DNA of 64,000 nucleotides from Flavobacterium psychrophilum (GTDB lineage: Bacteria > Bacteroidota > Bacteroidia > Flavobacteriales > Flavobacteriaceae). The notes beneath the pieces are model-generated. The model had not been told where the DNA came from and ran no database searches. It saw nothing but the letters and a program-made list of their open reading frames with translations. Each line of letters starts with the position of its first letter. Position 1 is the first letter of the stretch. Of the stretch, positions 54,935 to 62,107 are shown in pieces. Location of the stretch: positions 62,001-126,000 of the forward strand of contig CAMDDB010000003.1 in NCBI GenBank assembly GCA_945890865.1, written 5' to 3'. The position numbers and the translations under genes were made by a program.

Positions 54935-56338
54935 ATGATTAAAAATTACATTAAATACTCTTTACCCCTATGCTTATTGATTTTTTCTTGTTTTACATCC
55001 TGTAAAAAAGGATTTGAAGCAGACGATTTTGTGGCCTATTTTGGTGGTGAAGTACAAAATCCACAATCAAACTATGTAATTTTTATGAAAGATAATGAGG
55101 TAATTGACACCCTTTATCTAGACAAACAGAATCGATTCATGCATAAATTTGATTCGTTAGCACCCGGATTATATACTTTTAAACACGAACCCGAATACCA
55201 ATACGTTTATTTTGACAAAAATGATAGTTTAATGGTACGTTTAAATGCCTTTGATTTTGACAATTCTATCGTTTTTTGTGGTCGTGGAGATGAAAAAAAC
55301 AATTTCTTAATGGAAATGTATCTCAAGAATGAAGAAGATAAAACAACAATGTACAATGTATTTGATCGTAATGTTGCCTCTTTTATGAAAAATATTGATT
55401 CTAGTTTTTCTGTTCGAAAATCATTTTATTTAAAACGCAAAGCTGAAATTGGTTGGGATGTATCTTTTGATGCTGTTGCAAAAGCTAGCTTAGAATTTCA
55501 TCATATTACAAAAAAAGAAATTTACCCCTATGCACATCAATTTAGAACCGGTGAAAACATAAGAAAATCTTTGCCTTCTAATTATTATGCTCATAGAAAT
55601 GACGTTAATTATGAAACCCCAAAACTAAACAACTACTCGCCATTTATAAAATATGTAAGTATGATGTTAAACAATATGGCTTATGAAAAGAATAAAGGAA
55701 ATCTGTCTGAAAATTCGATTGAAAACAATATTGAAAAATTAAACCTCACAAAGCAACTTATCAGAAATGAAAAAACTAGAAATATAATTCTTAATAATGT
55801 GGCACTAATGTACTTGTTGGAAGACCAAAATATGTACAATAATACCAAATTTATAGAACGTTATTTAGAAATATCAACCGATGCTTCTCTTGAAAAAGAA
55901 ATTAGAACAATTTATACTTCTGTTCAGAATTTAAAAGTTGGCAACACGTTACCCAAAATTGATTTGGTCAACGCAAACAATGAATTGGTAAATTTAAAAT
56001 CACTTATAACTAAACCAACCGTTCTCTATTTTTGGACTACACATGCAGAATCGCACCTGGTAATAGCACACCAAAAAATAAATGCCTTGCAAGAGAAACA
56101 TCCCAACTATAATTTCATTGCTATCAATATAGATGATACACAACCCCATTGGAAAGACGCCTTAAAAAAATATCAATTAACGAGTCCGTTTGAGTTACAT
56201 GCTACAAATTTTGAAGCCATTCGAAATAAATGGGTAATCACCAAAATTCATAGAATTATCATCTTAAATGCTGATGGAACTATAAAAAACGGATTTGCTA
56301 ATTTGTTTGATGTGAATTTTGACAACAACCTAAAATAA
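54935..56338 (+). CDS. TlpA-like lipoprotein with thioredoxin fold lacking the CxxC pair
   Basis: A 467-residue lipoprotein (cysteines at 19 and 23, FSCFTSC, either could be lipidated). An N-terminal DUF4369-like beta region and a long helical middle part precede a C-terminal thioredoxin fold (about 335-467). In TlpA/AhpC-type proteins the active site is WxxxCxPC; here the place reads WTTHAESH (367-374), with no cysteine. It therefore cannot act as a standard disulfide reductase. A -7 element TACATTTG is at 54902-54909. It stands alone, with a terminator after it. Confidence 0.82.
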   Translation: MIKNYIKYSLPLCLLIFSCFTSCKKGFEADDFVAYFGGEVQNPQSNYVIFMKDNEVIDTLYLDKQNRFMHKFDSLAPGLYTFKHEPEYQYVYFDKNDSLMVRLNAFDFDNSIVFCGRGDEKNNFLMEMYLKNEEDKTTMYNVFDRNVASFMKNIDSSFSVRKSFYLKRKAEIGWDVSFDAVAKASLEFHHITKKEIYPYAHQFRTGENIRKSLPSNYYAHRNDVNYETPKLNNYSPFIKYVSMMLNNMAYEKNKGNLSENSIENNIEKLNLTKQLIRNEKTRNIILNNVALMYLLEDQNMYNNTKFIERYLEISTDASLEKEIRTIYTSVQNLKVGNTLPKIDLVNANNELVNLKSLITKPTVLYFWTTHAESHLVIAHQKINALQEKHPNYNFIAINIDDTQPHWKDALKKYQLTSPFELHATNFEAIRNKWVITKIHRIIILNADGTIKNGFANLFDVNFDNNLK

Positions 56339-56370
56339 AAAAAAACGTTCTATTAGGAACGTTTTTTTTT
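56339..56370. terminator. Bidirectional terminator between the TlpA-like gene and transaldolase
   Basis: AAAAACGTTC pairs with GAACGTTTTT around a short TATTAG loop, with A- and T-runs on both sides. Confidence 0.87.
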
Positions 56371-56388
56371 AAACTATCTTCATGGAAA

Positions 56389-57045
56389 TTACTTGTTCCC
56401 CTTTTCGTAATCTGCAATAAATTGAGCTATACCAATATCGGTTAATGGATGCTTCAACAATCCTGTAATCGAAGATAAAGGTCCGGTCATTACGTCGGCA
56501 CCAATTTTAGCACAATTAATTACATGCATCGTATGACGCACAGAAGCGGCTAAAATTTGCGTTTCAAAACCATAGTTATCATAAATTTGACGAATCTCGT
56601 CGATTAAATTTAATCCATCCGTTGAAACATCATCTAATCTCCCTAAGAAAGGCGAACAATATGTTGCTCCCGCTTTTGCCGCCAATAATGCTTGCCCAGC
56701 AGAGAAAATCAAAGTAACATTTGTTTTAATTCCTTTATCAGAGAAATATTTACATGCTTTTACACCTTCTTTAGTCATCGGTAATTTAACAACGATTTGC
56801 TCATGCAATTCTGCTAATTCTTCCCCTTCTCTAATCATGCCCTCTAGATCCATTGCATTAACTTCAGCACTTACATCACCGTCGACAATGTTACAAATAG
56901 CAACATAATGTTTAAGGATATTATTTTTACCCGTAATACCTTCTTTGGCCATCAATGACGGATTGGTAGTTACTCCATCTAAAATACCTAATTCTTGTGC
57001 TTCTTTAATTTGCTCTAAATTAGCAGTGTCAATAAAAAATTTCAT
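56389..57045 (-). CDS. tal: Transaldolase, short fructose-6-phosphate aldolase-like type
   Basis: A 218-residue TIM barrel of the short (FSA/TalC) subfamily. The Schiff-base lysine lies in [14 protein letters not shown], and [20 protein letters not shown] and [20 protein letters not shown] are family hallmarks. It links the pentose phosphate pathway with glycolysis; whether it is a true transaldolase or F6P aldolase cannot be told from sequence. The start at 57045 is chosen by the domain start and by the promoter at 57084-57112; the longer in-frame reading would run into that promoter. Confidence 0.94.
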   Translation of the reverse strand: MKFFIDTANLEQIKEAQELGILDGVTTNPSLMAKEGITGKNNILKHYVAICNIVDGDVSAEVNAMDLEGMIREGEELAELHEQIVVKLPMTKEGVKACKYFSDKGIKTNVTLIFSAGQALLAAKAGATYCSPFLGRLDDVSTDGLNLIDEIRQIYDNYGFETQILAASVRHTMHVINCAKIGADVMTGPLSSITGLLKHPLTDIGIAQFIADYEKGNK

Positions 57046-57083
57046 CTTGATAAATTTAAGGTGTTGTTTGTATTTTTGATTTA

Positions 57084-57112
57084 CAAAAGTAAGAAATATG
57101 ATCAGAATACAA
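57084..57112 (-). promoter_or_regulatory. Promoter of transaldolase
   Basis: TTG at 57110-57112, 18-bp spacer, TACTTTTG at 57084-57091 on the minus strand. The -33 element lies only 6 bp beyond the stem of the rhodopsin terminator. Confidence 0.72.
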
Positions 57113-57142
57113 TAAAAAAACCGCTCCAAAAATGGAGCGGTT
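57113..57142 (-). terminator. Terminator of the proteorhodopsin gene
   Basis: AACCGCTCC pairs with GGAGCGGTT around AAAAAT (57119-57142); a T-run follows on the minus strand. GC-rich for this genome, hence stable. Confidence 0.85.
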
Positions 57143-57169
57143 AATTAAAAACTAAAAATTGAACCGTAC

Positions 57170-57898
57170 TTAGTCTTTAGAAGTTGATTTAACTGCTAAG
57201 TTATAAATAACCAATCCAAATCCAATTTTGTTAATTGCATCAGCAATGTTGTAAGCAACGTCTACACTTCCTTTTCCTAAGAAATCAGTGTACCATCCGT
57301 CAGTTCCTAACATATATCCTAAAGGATATATAGCCCAACCTACTAATACAAACCAACATAAAATTTTGTGAGATGCTAATACATTACCACCAGCTGCTGC
57401 TGCTAATTTAGAAGCTTCTCCAAACCAAATTTCATAAACAATTACAAAATAAGCTAAACCTGAGATGAATCCCCAAAGCGCAGCTTGATCACTAAAAATT
57501 GTTTCTCCAAAGTAACCAGTTACTAACATTACTATCGATAGAAAAATCATTTTCCACAATAAGTTTTGTTTAGCACCTGCAACTTTAAGAATTAAATAAA
57601 ACTCTAAACACATTAATGGCACAGTTAATGCCCAATCAACGTATCTAAAGAAAGTTGGTGATTCTTGAAACGCATTCCAATAATCACGCATGTAAAAATA
57701 ATGTACAGCAGCAATAAAAGTAATCAAACCTGAAACCAATACTGATGTACGCCACTTTTTATCAAATTGACTCAATGATAAAAAGAAAAATGCAGAAGCA
57801 GCCATCATAGCCATACTTCCAATAAAAAAGGTAAACCCAACATAATCATTAGGTAACATTTTTGTTACACTAGATGAAAGAAACATTAAATTTGTCAT
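57170..57898 (-). CDS. Proteorhodopsin (light-driven proton pump, green type)
   Basis: A 242-residue seven-helix retinal protein. Helix C reads RYVDWALTVPLMCLEFYLIL: proton acceptor D88, T92 and donor E99 give the DTE set of outward proton pumps. The spectral-tuning residue (position 105 in proteorhodopsin) is M96, predicting green absorption. The retinal lysine is K224 in IADAINKIGFGLV, with D220 as second counter-ion part, and H66 is the conserved helix-B histidine. The start at 57898 is chosen since the domain begins there; longer frames add an improbable AT-coded leader. It is divergent from blh, which makes the retinal. Confidence 0.95.
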   Translation of the reverse strand: MTNLMFLSSSVTKMLPNDYVGFTFFIGSMAMMAASAFFFLSLSQFDKKWRTSVLVSGLITFIAAVHYFYMRDYWNAFQESPTFFRYVDWALTVPLMCLEFYLILKVAGAKQNLLWKMIFLSIVMLVTGYFGETIFSDQAALWGFISGLAYFVIVYEIWFGEASKLAAAAGGNVLASHKILCWFVLVGWAIYPLGYMLGTDGWYTDFLGKGSVDVAYNIADAINKIGFGLVIYNLAVKSTSKD

Positions 57899-58019
57899 AA
57901 TAAAATAGTTTAAATTAGTTTGTTTGAGTAAATTTATAAAAATAAAATTTAAAATAAAAATTTTTTTGTTCATTTCTTTTATGAAACAGTTAAACAAGAA
58001 TTATAAAATTTAATTAAAA

Positions 58020-58886
58020 ATGAATAAATTATCAATAATAACAAGCTTTGCGGGACTTTGGCTAACTTCTTATTTATCAGATACAAATCAATTAATTTTT
58101 GGTTTTTTTTTAATATTTACCTTCGGAATTTTGCATGGAGCGAATGATTTGGTCCTAATTAATCAATTTGAAAGCAAAAAAAAGACAACTTTTATTAAAA
58201 TTATTGTGTCCTATGTCGTAATTGTAATTGGTTCTGTAATTTTATTTACGGTTTTACCCGTTTTAGCCTTAATAATGTTCCTTCTTGTGAGTGGATATCA
58301 TTTTGGAGAACAGCATTGGGCCTCCCTTATAGAAACTAAATCCAACTTTAGAAAATTGTTTGAACTTATTTATGGTCTATTTATTATTATAGTCCTATTA
58401 TATATAAATGCAGCAGAAGTAAGCAAAATAATTTTCGAAATTACAAACTTCAATTTTCCTTATTCTTATTTTTCAATAGCAGCAATAGCAATTAGTATAC
58501 TATTATTCATTGCTTCTTATGTTATGACGCTAAAAGAAAGAGATTTTAAAAATAATATTTTAGAGCAATTATTTTATTTAGTTGTACTGATAGTAATTTT
58601 TAAAAGCTCCAGTTTGATTTGGGGATTCACTATTTACTTTATTTTTTGGCACAGCATCCCTTCTTTAAATGATCAAATCATTTTCTTATATGGAAAATAC
58701 AATCTAAATCATTTTAAAGAATATGTCAAAACGGCCTTTTGGTATTGGATTATTTCGATAATAGGTATTACTGTATTGTACTTCCTTGCAAAAGATCTTA
58801 TTATTTTTGACGCTTTATTTTTCTCTTTTTTAGCGTCAATTACGTTTCCACATGCAATCGTAATATTAAATATGTTTAAAAAGTAA
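58020..58886 (+). CDS. blh: Brp/Blh family beta-carotene 15,15'-dioxygenase
   Basis: A 288-residue membrane protein with about seven helices that cleaves beta-carotene to two retinals, the cofactor of the divergent proteorhodopsin. Candidate iron-binding histidines are H39 (LHGANDLVL), H94 and H99 (GYHFGEQHW), H211 (FWHSIPSLNDQ) and H278 (FPHAIVI). Length and motif order fit the family. The carotenoid (crt) genes that provide the substrate are not in this window. The stop is adjacent to that of the convergent SDR gene, leaving no room for a terminator. Confidence 0.93.
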   Translation: MNKLSIITSFAGLWLTSYLSDTNQLIFGFFLIFTFGILHGANDLVLINQFESKKKTTFIKIIVSYVVIVIGSVILFTVLPVLALIMFLLVSGYHFGEQHWASLIETKSNFRKLFELIYGLFIIIVLLYINAAEVSKIIFEITNFNFPYSYFSIAAIAISILLFIASYVMTLKERDFKNNILEQLFYLVVLIVIFKSSSLIWGFTIYFIFWHSIPSLNDQIIFLYGKYNLNHFKEYVKTAFWYWIISIIGITVLYFLAKDLIIFDALFFSFLASITFPHAIVILNMFKK

Positions 58887-58887
58887 G

Positions 58888-59691
58888 TTACAATTTGTAA
58901 TGTTTCATCACTATTTTTTCGAAAACATTATCAGGTAAAATGCGTTTTAATACAATTGAAAACTTTTGCATGAAGACGCCTACTTTATAATGTATTTTAG
59001 GATGTTTTGTATTGATAATGGCATAAATTGCTTCCGCCATTTCATTAGGATTACTGCCACTATCGACATGTAAATTCATTTCTTTTAACGTATTCCCATA
59101 AGAAACCTCGTAGGCCGATCCTTCAACAACCGGTGCATGATATCGACCTGCTGCAATATTTGTAGCAAAATCACCTGGCGCAACATTCGTAATTTGAATT
59201 CCATGGGCTCTCACTTCCATACGAAGGGCTTCCGTAATTAATTCTAACGCTCCTTTGGAAGCCGAATAAATTCCTCGGTAAGGCAATCCCATATACCCTG
59301 CAATAGAGGTAATATTTATAATCAATCCGCATTTTTGCTCGCGCATAGCCGGTAAAACAGCCTTCATAACTTCGATGGGGCCAAATAAATTAGTCTCAAA
59401 ATTATTTCGAATTTCTTCCGACGGAATTTCTTCAATAGGACCCGTGATACCCACTCCTGCATTATTAATCACTACATCAATTTGTCCTTCCTTTTGTATG
59501 ATTTGTGCTACACAATTTAAAATACTTTGCGTATTACGAACATCCAATTGTAATAATGGAAATAAGGATTGGGTTATTGCATCCGGATTTCTACTGGTAC
59601 CATATACTACAAAATCCTTATGATGTAGAAATTCGCCAATTGATTTTCCAATTCCAGAAGATGCACCTGTAATGAAGACAACTTTTTTCAT
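58888..59691 (-). CDS. SDR family oxidoreductase
   Basis: A 267-residue classical short-chain dehydrogenase. The cofactor loop is GASSGIGKSIGEFL (about 8-21), NNAGVG follows at about 89-94, and the catalytic YxxxK is in YRGIYSASKGALE. Residues after the active site lead into a C-terminal extension (about 230-267) ending MQKFSIVLKRILPDNVFEKI, common in the DHRS7-like or retinol-dehydrogenase-like SDR subgroup. Location next to blh makes a role in retinal/retinol conversion conceivable but unproven. It ends 1 bp from the blh stop. Confidence 0.88.
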   Translation of the reverse strand: MKKVVFITGASSGIGKSIGEFLHHKDFVVYGTSRNPDAITQSLFPLLQLDVRNTQSILNCVAQIIQKEGQIDVVINNAGVGITGPIEEIPSEEIRNNFETNLFGPIEVMKAVLPAMREQKCGLIINITSIAGYMGLPYRGIYSASKGALELITEALRMEVRAHGIQITNVAPGDFATNIAAGRYHAPVVEGSAYEVSYGNTLKEMNLHVDSGSNPNEMAEAIYAIINTKHPKIHYKVGVFMQKFSIVLKRILPDNVFEKIVMKHYKL

Positions 59692-59731
59692 GTTATATGA
59701 ATATGATACGAAGATAAGAAACTTTTAGGCA

Positions 59732-59754
59732 TAAAAAAATCTCCCAAAGGAGAT
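59732..59754 (-). terminator. Terminator of the SRP RNA gene
   Basis: ATCTCC pairs with GGAGAT around a four-base loop, followed on the minus strand by a T-run. It lies 12 bp after the mature RNA end. Confidence 0.75.
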
Positions 59755-59766
59755 CAAATAAAAAAT

Positions 59767-59860
59767 GGCAAGCGACCTACATCGCACCGCTACAACCACA
59801 TACCTTTGCTGTGTTCCCACCCTGGAGGAGTCTGCAGGAGCTGGTCGTGTAGGACTTGCC
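59767..59860 (-). ncRNA. ffs: Signal recognition particle RNA, small bacterial type (4.5S)
   Basis: About 94 nt forming one long hairpin: the 5' end GGCAAG pairs with the 3' end CTTGCC. The apex contains the SRP54(Ffh)-binding pattern: CAGG, then GTG-GGAA-CAC with the GGAA tetraloop, then AGCA, matching E. coli CAGG-UCC-GGAA-GGA-AGCA. It delivers ribosomes translating membrane proteins to FtsY. Ends are estimated from pairing. It has its own promoter (59865-59894) and terminator. Confidence 0.93.
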
Positions 59861-59864
59861 GGTG

Positions 59865-59894
59865 CAAATATACAATCTTTTTATATTTTCACAA
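59865..59894 (-). promoter_or_regulatory. Promoter of the SRP RNA gene
   Basis: TTG at 59892-59894, 19-bp spacer, TATATTTG at 59865-59872 on the minus strand. The RNA starts about 5 bp after. Confidence 0.82.
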
Positions 59895-59900
59895 GTAGAA

Positions 59901-59930
59901 TTGCACGTATAAAAAATCATTGTATATTTA
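59901..59930 (+). promoter_or_regulatory. Promoter of the glutaminyl-peptide cyclotransferase gene
   Basis: TTG at 59901-59903, 19-bp spacer, TATATTTA at 59923-59930. Its -33 element is only 6 bp from that of the divergent SRP RNA promoter. Confidence 0.68.
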
Positions 59931-59950
59931 CGGTATTAAATATCTATAAC

Positions 59951-60994
59951 ATGTTAAATGGTAAGCTATTCGCTATCATCTTATTAGGCATTATTGCATG
60001 GGGTTGTAAAGATGATGAAAACGAATTAAAAAAATTATTTTCGATTGAAAATCCTACCTTAAAACCGATACTTAAATTAGAAGAAAGTATTGATTTAGCA
60101 GTACTTAATAAAGAGAATAAAATAATTGATTCCGTAGTATATTTTATTAACGATATAAAAATTACTACAGTAAAAGGAAATGAAAAAACCCCTTTTGCAT
60201 TAAAAAATCAAAAATTAGGAAATCAAACACTCACAGCTTCCATCTATTTTGAAGGCAAATTTACAGACATTAGCACGAGTTTTTCAATTTATGCAAGTCG
60301 GGAACCACAAATATTAAATTACAAAATTATCAATACCTATCCTCACGATATCAATGCTTATACCCAAGGTTTTGAATTTTATAACGGAATACTGCTAGAA
60401 GGCACTGGGCAATATAAAGAATCTACCTTGCGAAAAACCGATTATAAAACGGGTAAAATTAGCCAACAAATCAAATTAGACGATACCTATTTTGGTGAAG
60501 GAATTACAGTTTTAAACGGGAAAATTTTTCAACTGACCTGGAAAGAAAAAACTGGTTTTATCTATGATGCCAATACACTTGCCTTAGAAAAAAAGTTCAG
60601 TTTTGAAACCGACGGCTGGGGTCTCACTAATGATGGTAAAAAATTATACATGAGTGATGGTTCTGAAAAAATTTACATCTTAGATCCTACTACTCTTAAA
60701 GTTATTGATTTTATTTGTGTTTACACTGCAGGATCCAAAATTGAGTCTATCAATGAAATGGAATGGATCAATGGGAAAATTTGGGCTAACATTTACCAAA
60801 AAGATGTGATTGCAGTAATTGATCCAATAACGGGTTCTGTTGAAAACGTTATTAATTGTGTAGATTTAAAAAACAAAGTAACTCAACATCCTGAAGTGGA
60901 TTACTTTAACGGAATTGCCTACAACCCCGCCACAAAAACCTATTTTGTTACTGGAAAAAATTGGGACAAAACATTTGAGCTAATAATCAAATAG
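59951..60994 (+). CDS. Glutaminyl-peptide cyclotransferase (beta-propeller type), lipoprotein
   Basis: A 347-residue protein from the ATG at 59951, with lipobox IIAWGC. After a short N-terminal Ig-like region (about 35-115) comes the five-bladed propeller of plant-type glutaminyl cyclases, recognisable by YPHDINAYTQGFEFYNGILL, ESTLRKTDYKTGKI, FGEGITVLNGKIFQLTWKE and NEMEWINGKIWANIY. It converts N-terminal Gln to pyroglutamate on exported proteins. Longer in-frame readings run backwards through the SRP RNA gene and are rejected. Confidence 0.92.
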   Translation: MLNGKLFAIILLGIIAWGCKDDENELKKLFSIENPTLKPILKLEESIDLAVLNKENKIIDSVVYFINDIKITTVKGNEKTPFALKNQKLGNQTLTASIYFEGKFTDISTSFSIYASREPQILNYKIINTYPHDINAYTQGFEFYNGILLEGTGQYKESTLRKTDYKTGKISQQIKLDDTYFGEGITVLNGKIFQLTWKEKTGFIYDANTLALEKKFSFETDGWGLTNDGKKLYMSDGSEKIYILDPTTLKVIDFICVYTAGSKIESINEMEWINGKIWANIYQKDVIAVIDPITGSVENVINCVDLKNKVTQHPEVDYFNGIAYNPATKTYFVTGKNWDKTFELIIK

Positions 60995-61945
60995 TTAAGC
61001 TACTAATTGTTCTACAATTTTTGCAACTGGCAAAATTGCTTTGGTATTTTCAATACTAGGCCCTGCAACCCAAACGTTTTTGTAGGTAACTTGAGTCGCT
61101 GCTTTTTCAGTAGCTTTCATTCCTATATAAAAACGAATCATTTTAACCCATTTTTTAAAGATTTTATTCTTATTTAAAAAGGTTTCTAAACCCGTTTGTT
61201 TTGTTCCAACTTTTTGAACATATGGAGTATTGATAACTGTACAAGGTGTTCCCGAGATGCGCTCAGTCATCACAATATCTTTAGCAGTGTAATCGACACA
61301 AGCTTGTTTGTACTCTTGAGAAACTCCCGATTCGATGGAAGCAATAAAAGGACTTCCCACAGAAACTCCAACGGCACCATAGTTTAGCATTGCGACTAAA
61401 TCGGCCTTACATCCTACTCCACCAGCGGAAATTACCGGTAACGAAGTATGCGCATTAATCGCTTTGATTAAGGTATCTGGATCCAAATTTCCTCGGTGAC
61501 CACCTGCCAAATTATTCACCGCAATGATGGCATCAGCTCCCAATTGTTCCACTTTTTGAGCAAATGCTACATCGGTTACATCACAAAAGACTTTTATGCC
61601 AACTTTATGTGCTTCTCGAATGGTTTCTTCGGGCGAACCCAATGATGTGATAATAAAATCAACGCCTTCTTCACACAAAATACGAAGTTGCTCTTTGTAT
61701 TTAACATTAGATTTATTGACGATTAAATTGTATCCAAAACTTCCTCCCGCGACTTTTGCAGCTTTTAAAGTTTGAATGGAAGCTTGTAGTTCGGCTAATG
61801 TGCGATAATTTAAGGCTGGGATGCAACCTGCTACACCACTTTTCATTCCTTCAATTACCATTTGTGTGTTGGATACTAAAAACATTGGAGCCATAATTAC
61901 AGGATGCGTAATTTGTAAAAGCGAAGTAAGGGTTTGTTTTTCCAT
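60995..61945 (-). CDS. Nitronate monooxygenase-like flavoprotein (NAD(P)H-dependent flavin oxidoreductase)
   Basis: A 316-residue FMN-binding TIM barrel of the 2-nitropropane dioxygenase/FabK superfamily. FMN-binding is suggested by APMFLVSNTQMVIEGMKSGV near the N-terminus, VISAGGVGCKADLVAMLNYG and GAVGVSVGSPFIAS. The loop NNLAGGHRG holds the conserved catalytic-type histidine. Whether it oxidises nitronates or reduces quinones or enoyl groups is not known. It ends 1 bp from the cyclotransferase stop on the other strand. Confidence 0.88.
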   Translation of the reverse strand: MEKQTLTSLLQITHPVIMAPMFLVSNTQMVIEGMKSGVAGCIPALNYRTLAELQASIQTLKAAKVAGGSFGYNLIVNKSNVKYKEQLRILCEEGVDFIITSLGSPEETIREAHKVGIKVFCDVTDVAFAQKVEQLGADAIIAVNNLAGGHRGNLDPDTLIKAINAHTSLPVISAGGVGCKADLVAMLNYGAVGVSVGSPFIASIESGVSQEYKQACVDYTAKDIVMTERISGTPCTVINTPYVQKVGTKQTGLETFLNKNKIFKKWVKMIRFYIGMKATEKAATQVTYKNVWVAGPSIENTKAILPVAKIVEQLVA

Positions 61946-62077
61946 TTGGTCATCAATTTCAAATCAAATATACTAAAAAATAAAAGGCTAATTGATTTAT
62001 CTAGCCGCTTTAATAGTTTAGGCATTCAGCAAATCATAATTATTTCTTAAAATTACACATGGCTGCGAAAAATAAAA

Positions 62078-62085
62078 TAAATTTG
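62078..62085 (+). promoter_or_regulatory. -7 element of the metalloprotease gene
   Basis: TAAATTTG, 22 bp before the start codon, matches TAnnTTTG; no -33 element found at the usual distance. Confidence 0.5.
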
Positions 62086-62107
62086 AAATTCAACTAACCT
62101 TAAAATA

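Noticed and set aside
57899..57997. N-terminal extension of proteorhodopsin by 33 residues
   Set aside because: The AT-coded segment is not seen in the family and the intact protein starts at the ATG at 57898.
59765..59950. Open frame extending the cyclotransferase 62 codons upstream
   Set aside because: It runs through the SRP RNA gene and two promoters, and the lipoprotein signal begins only at the ATG at 59951.
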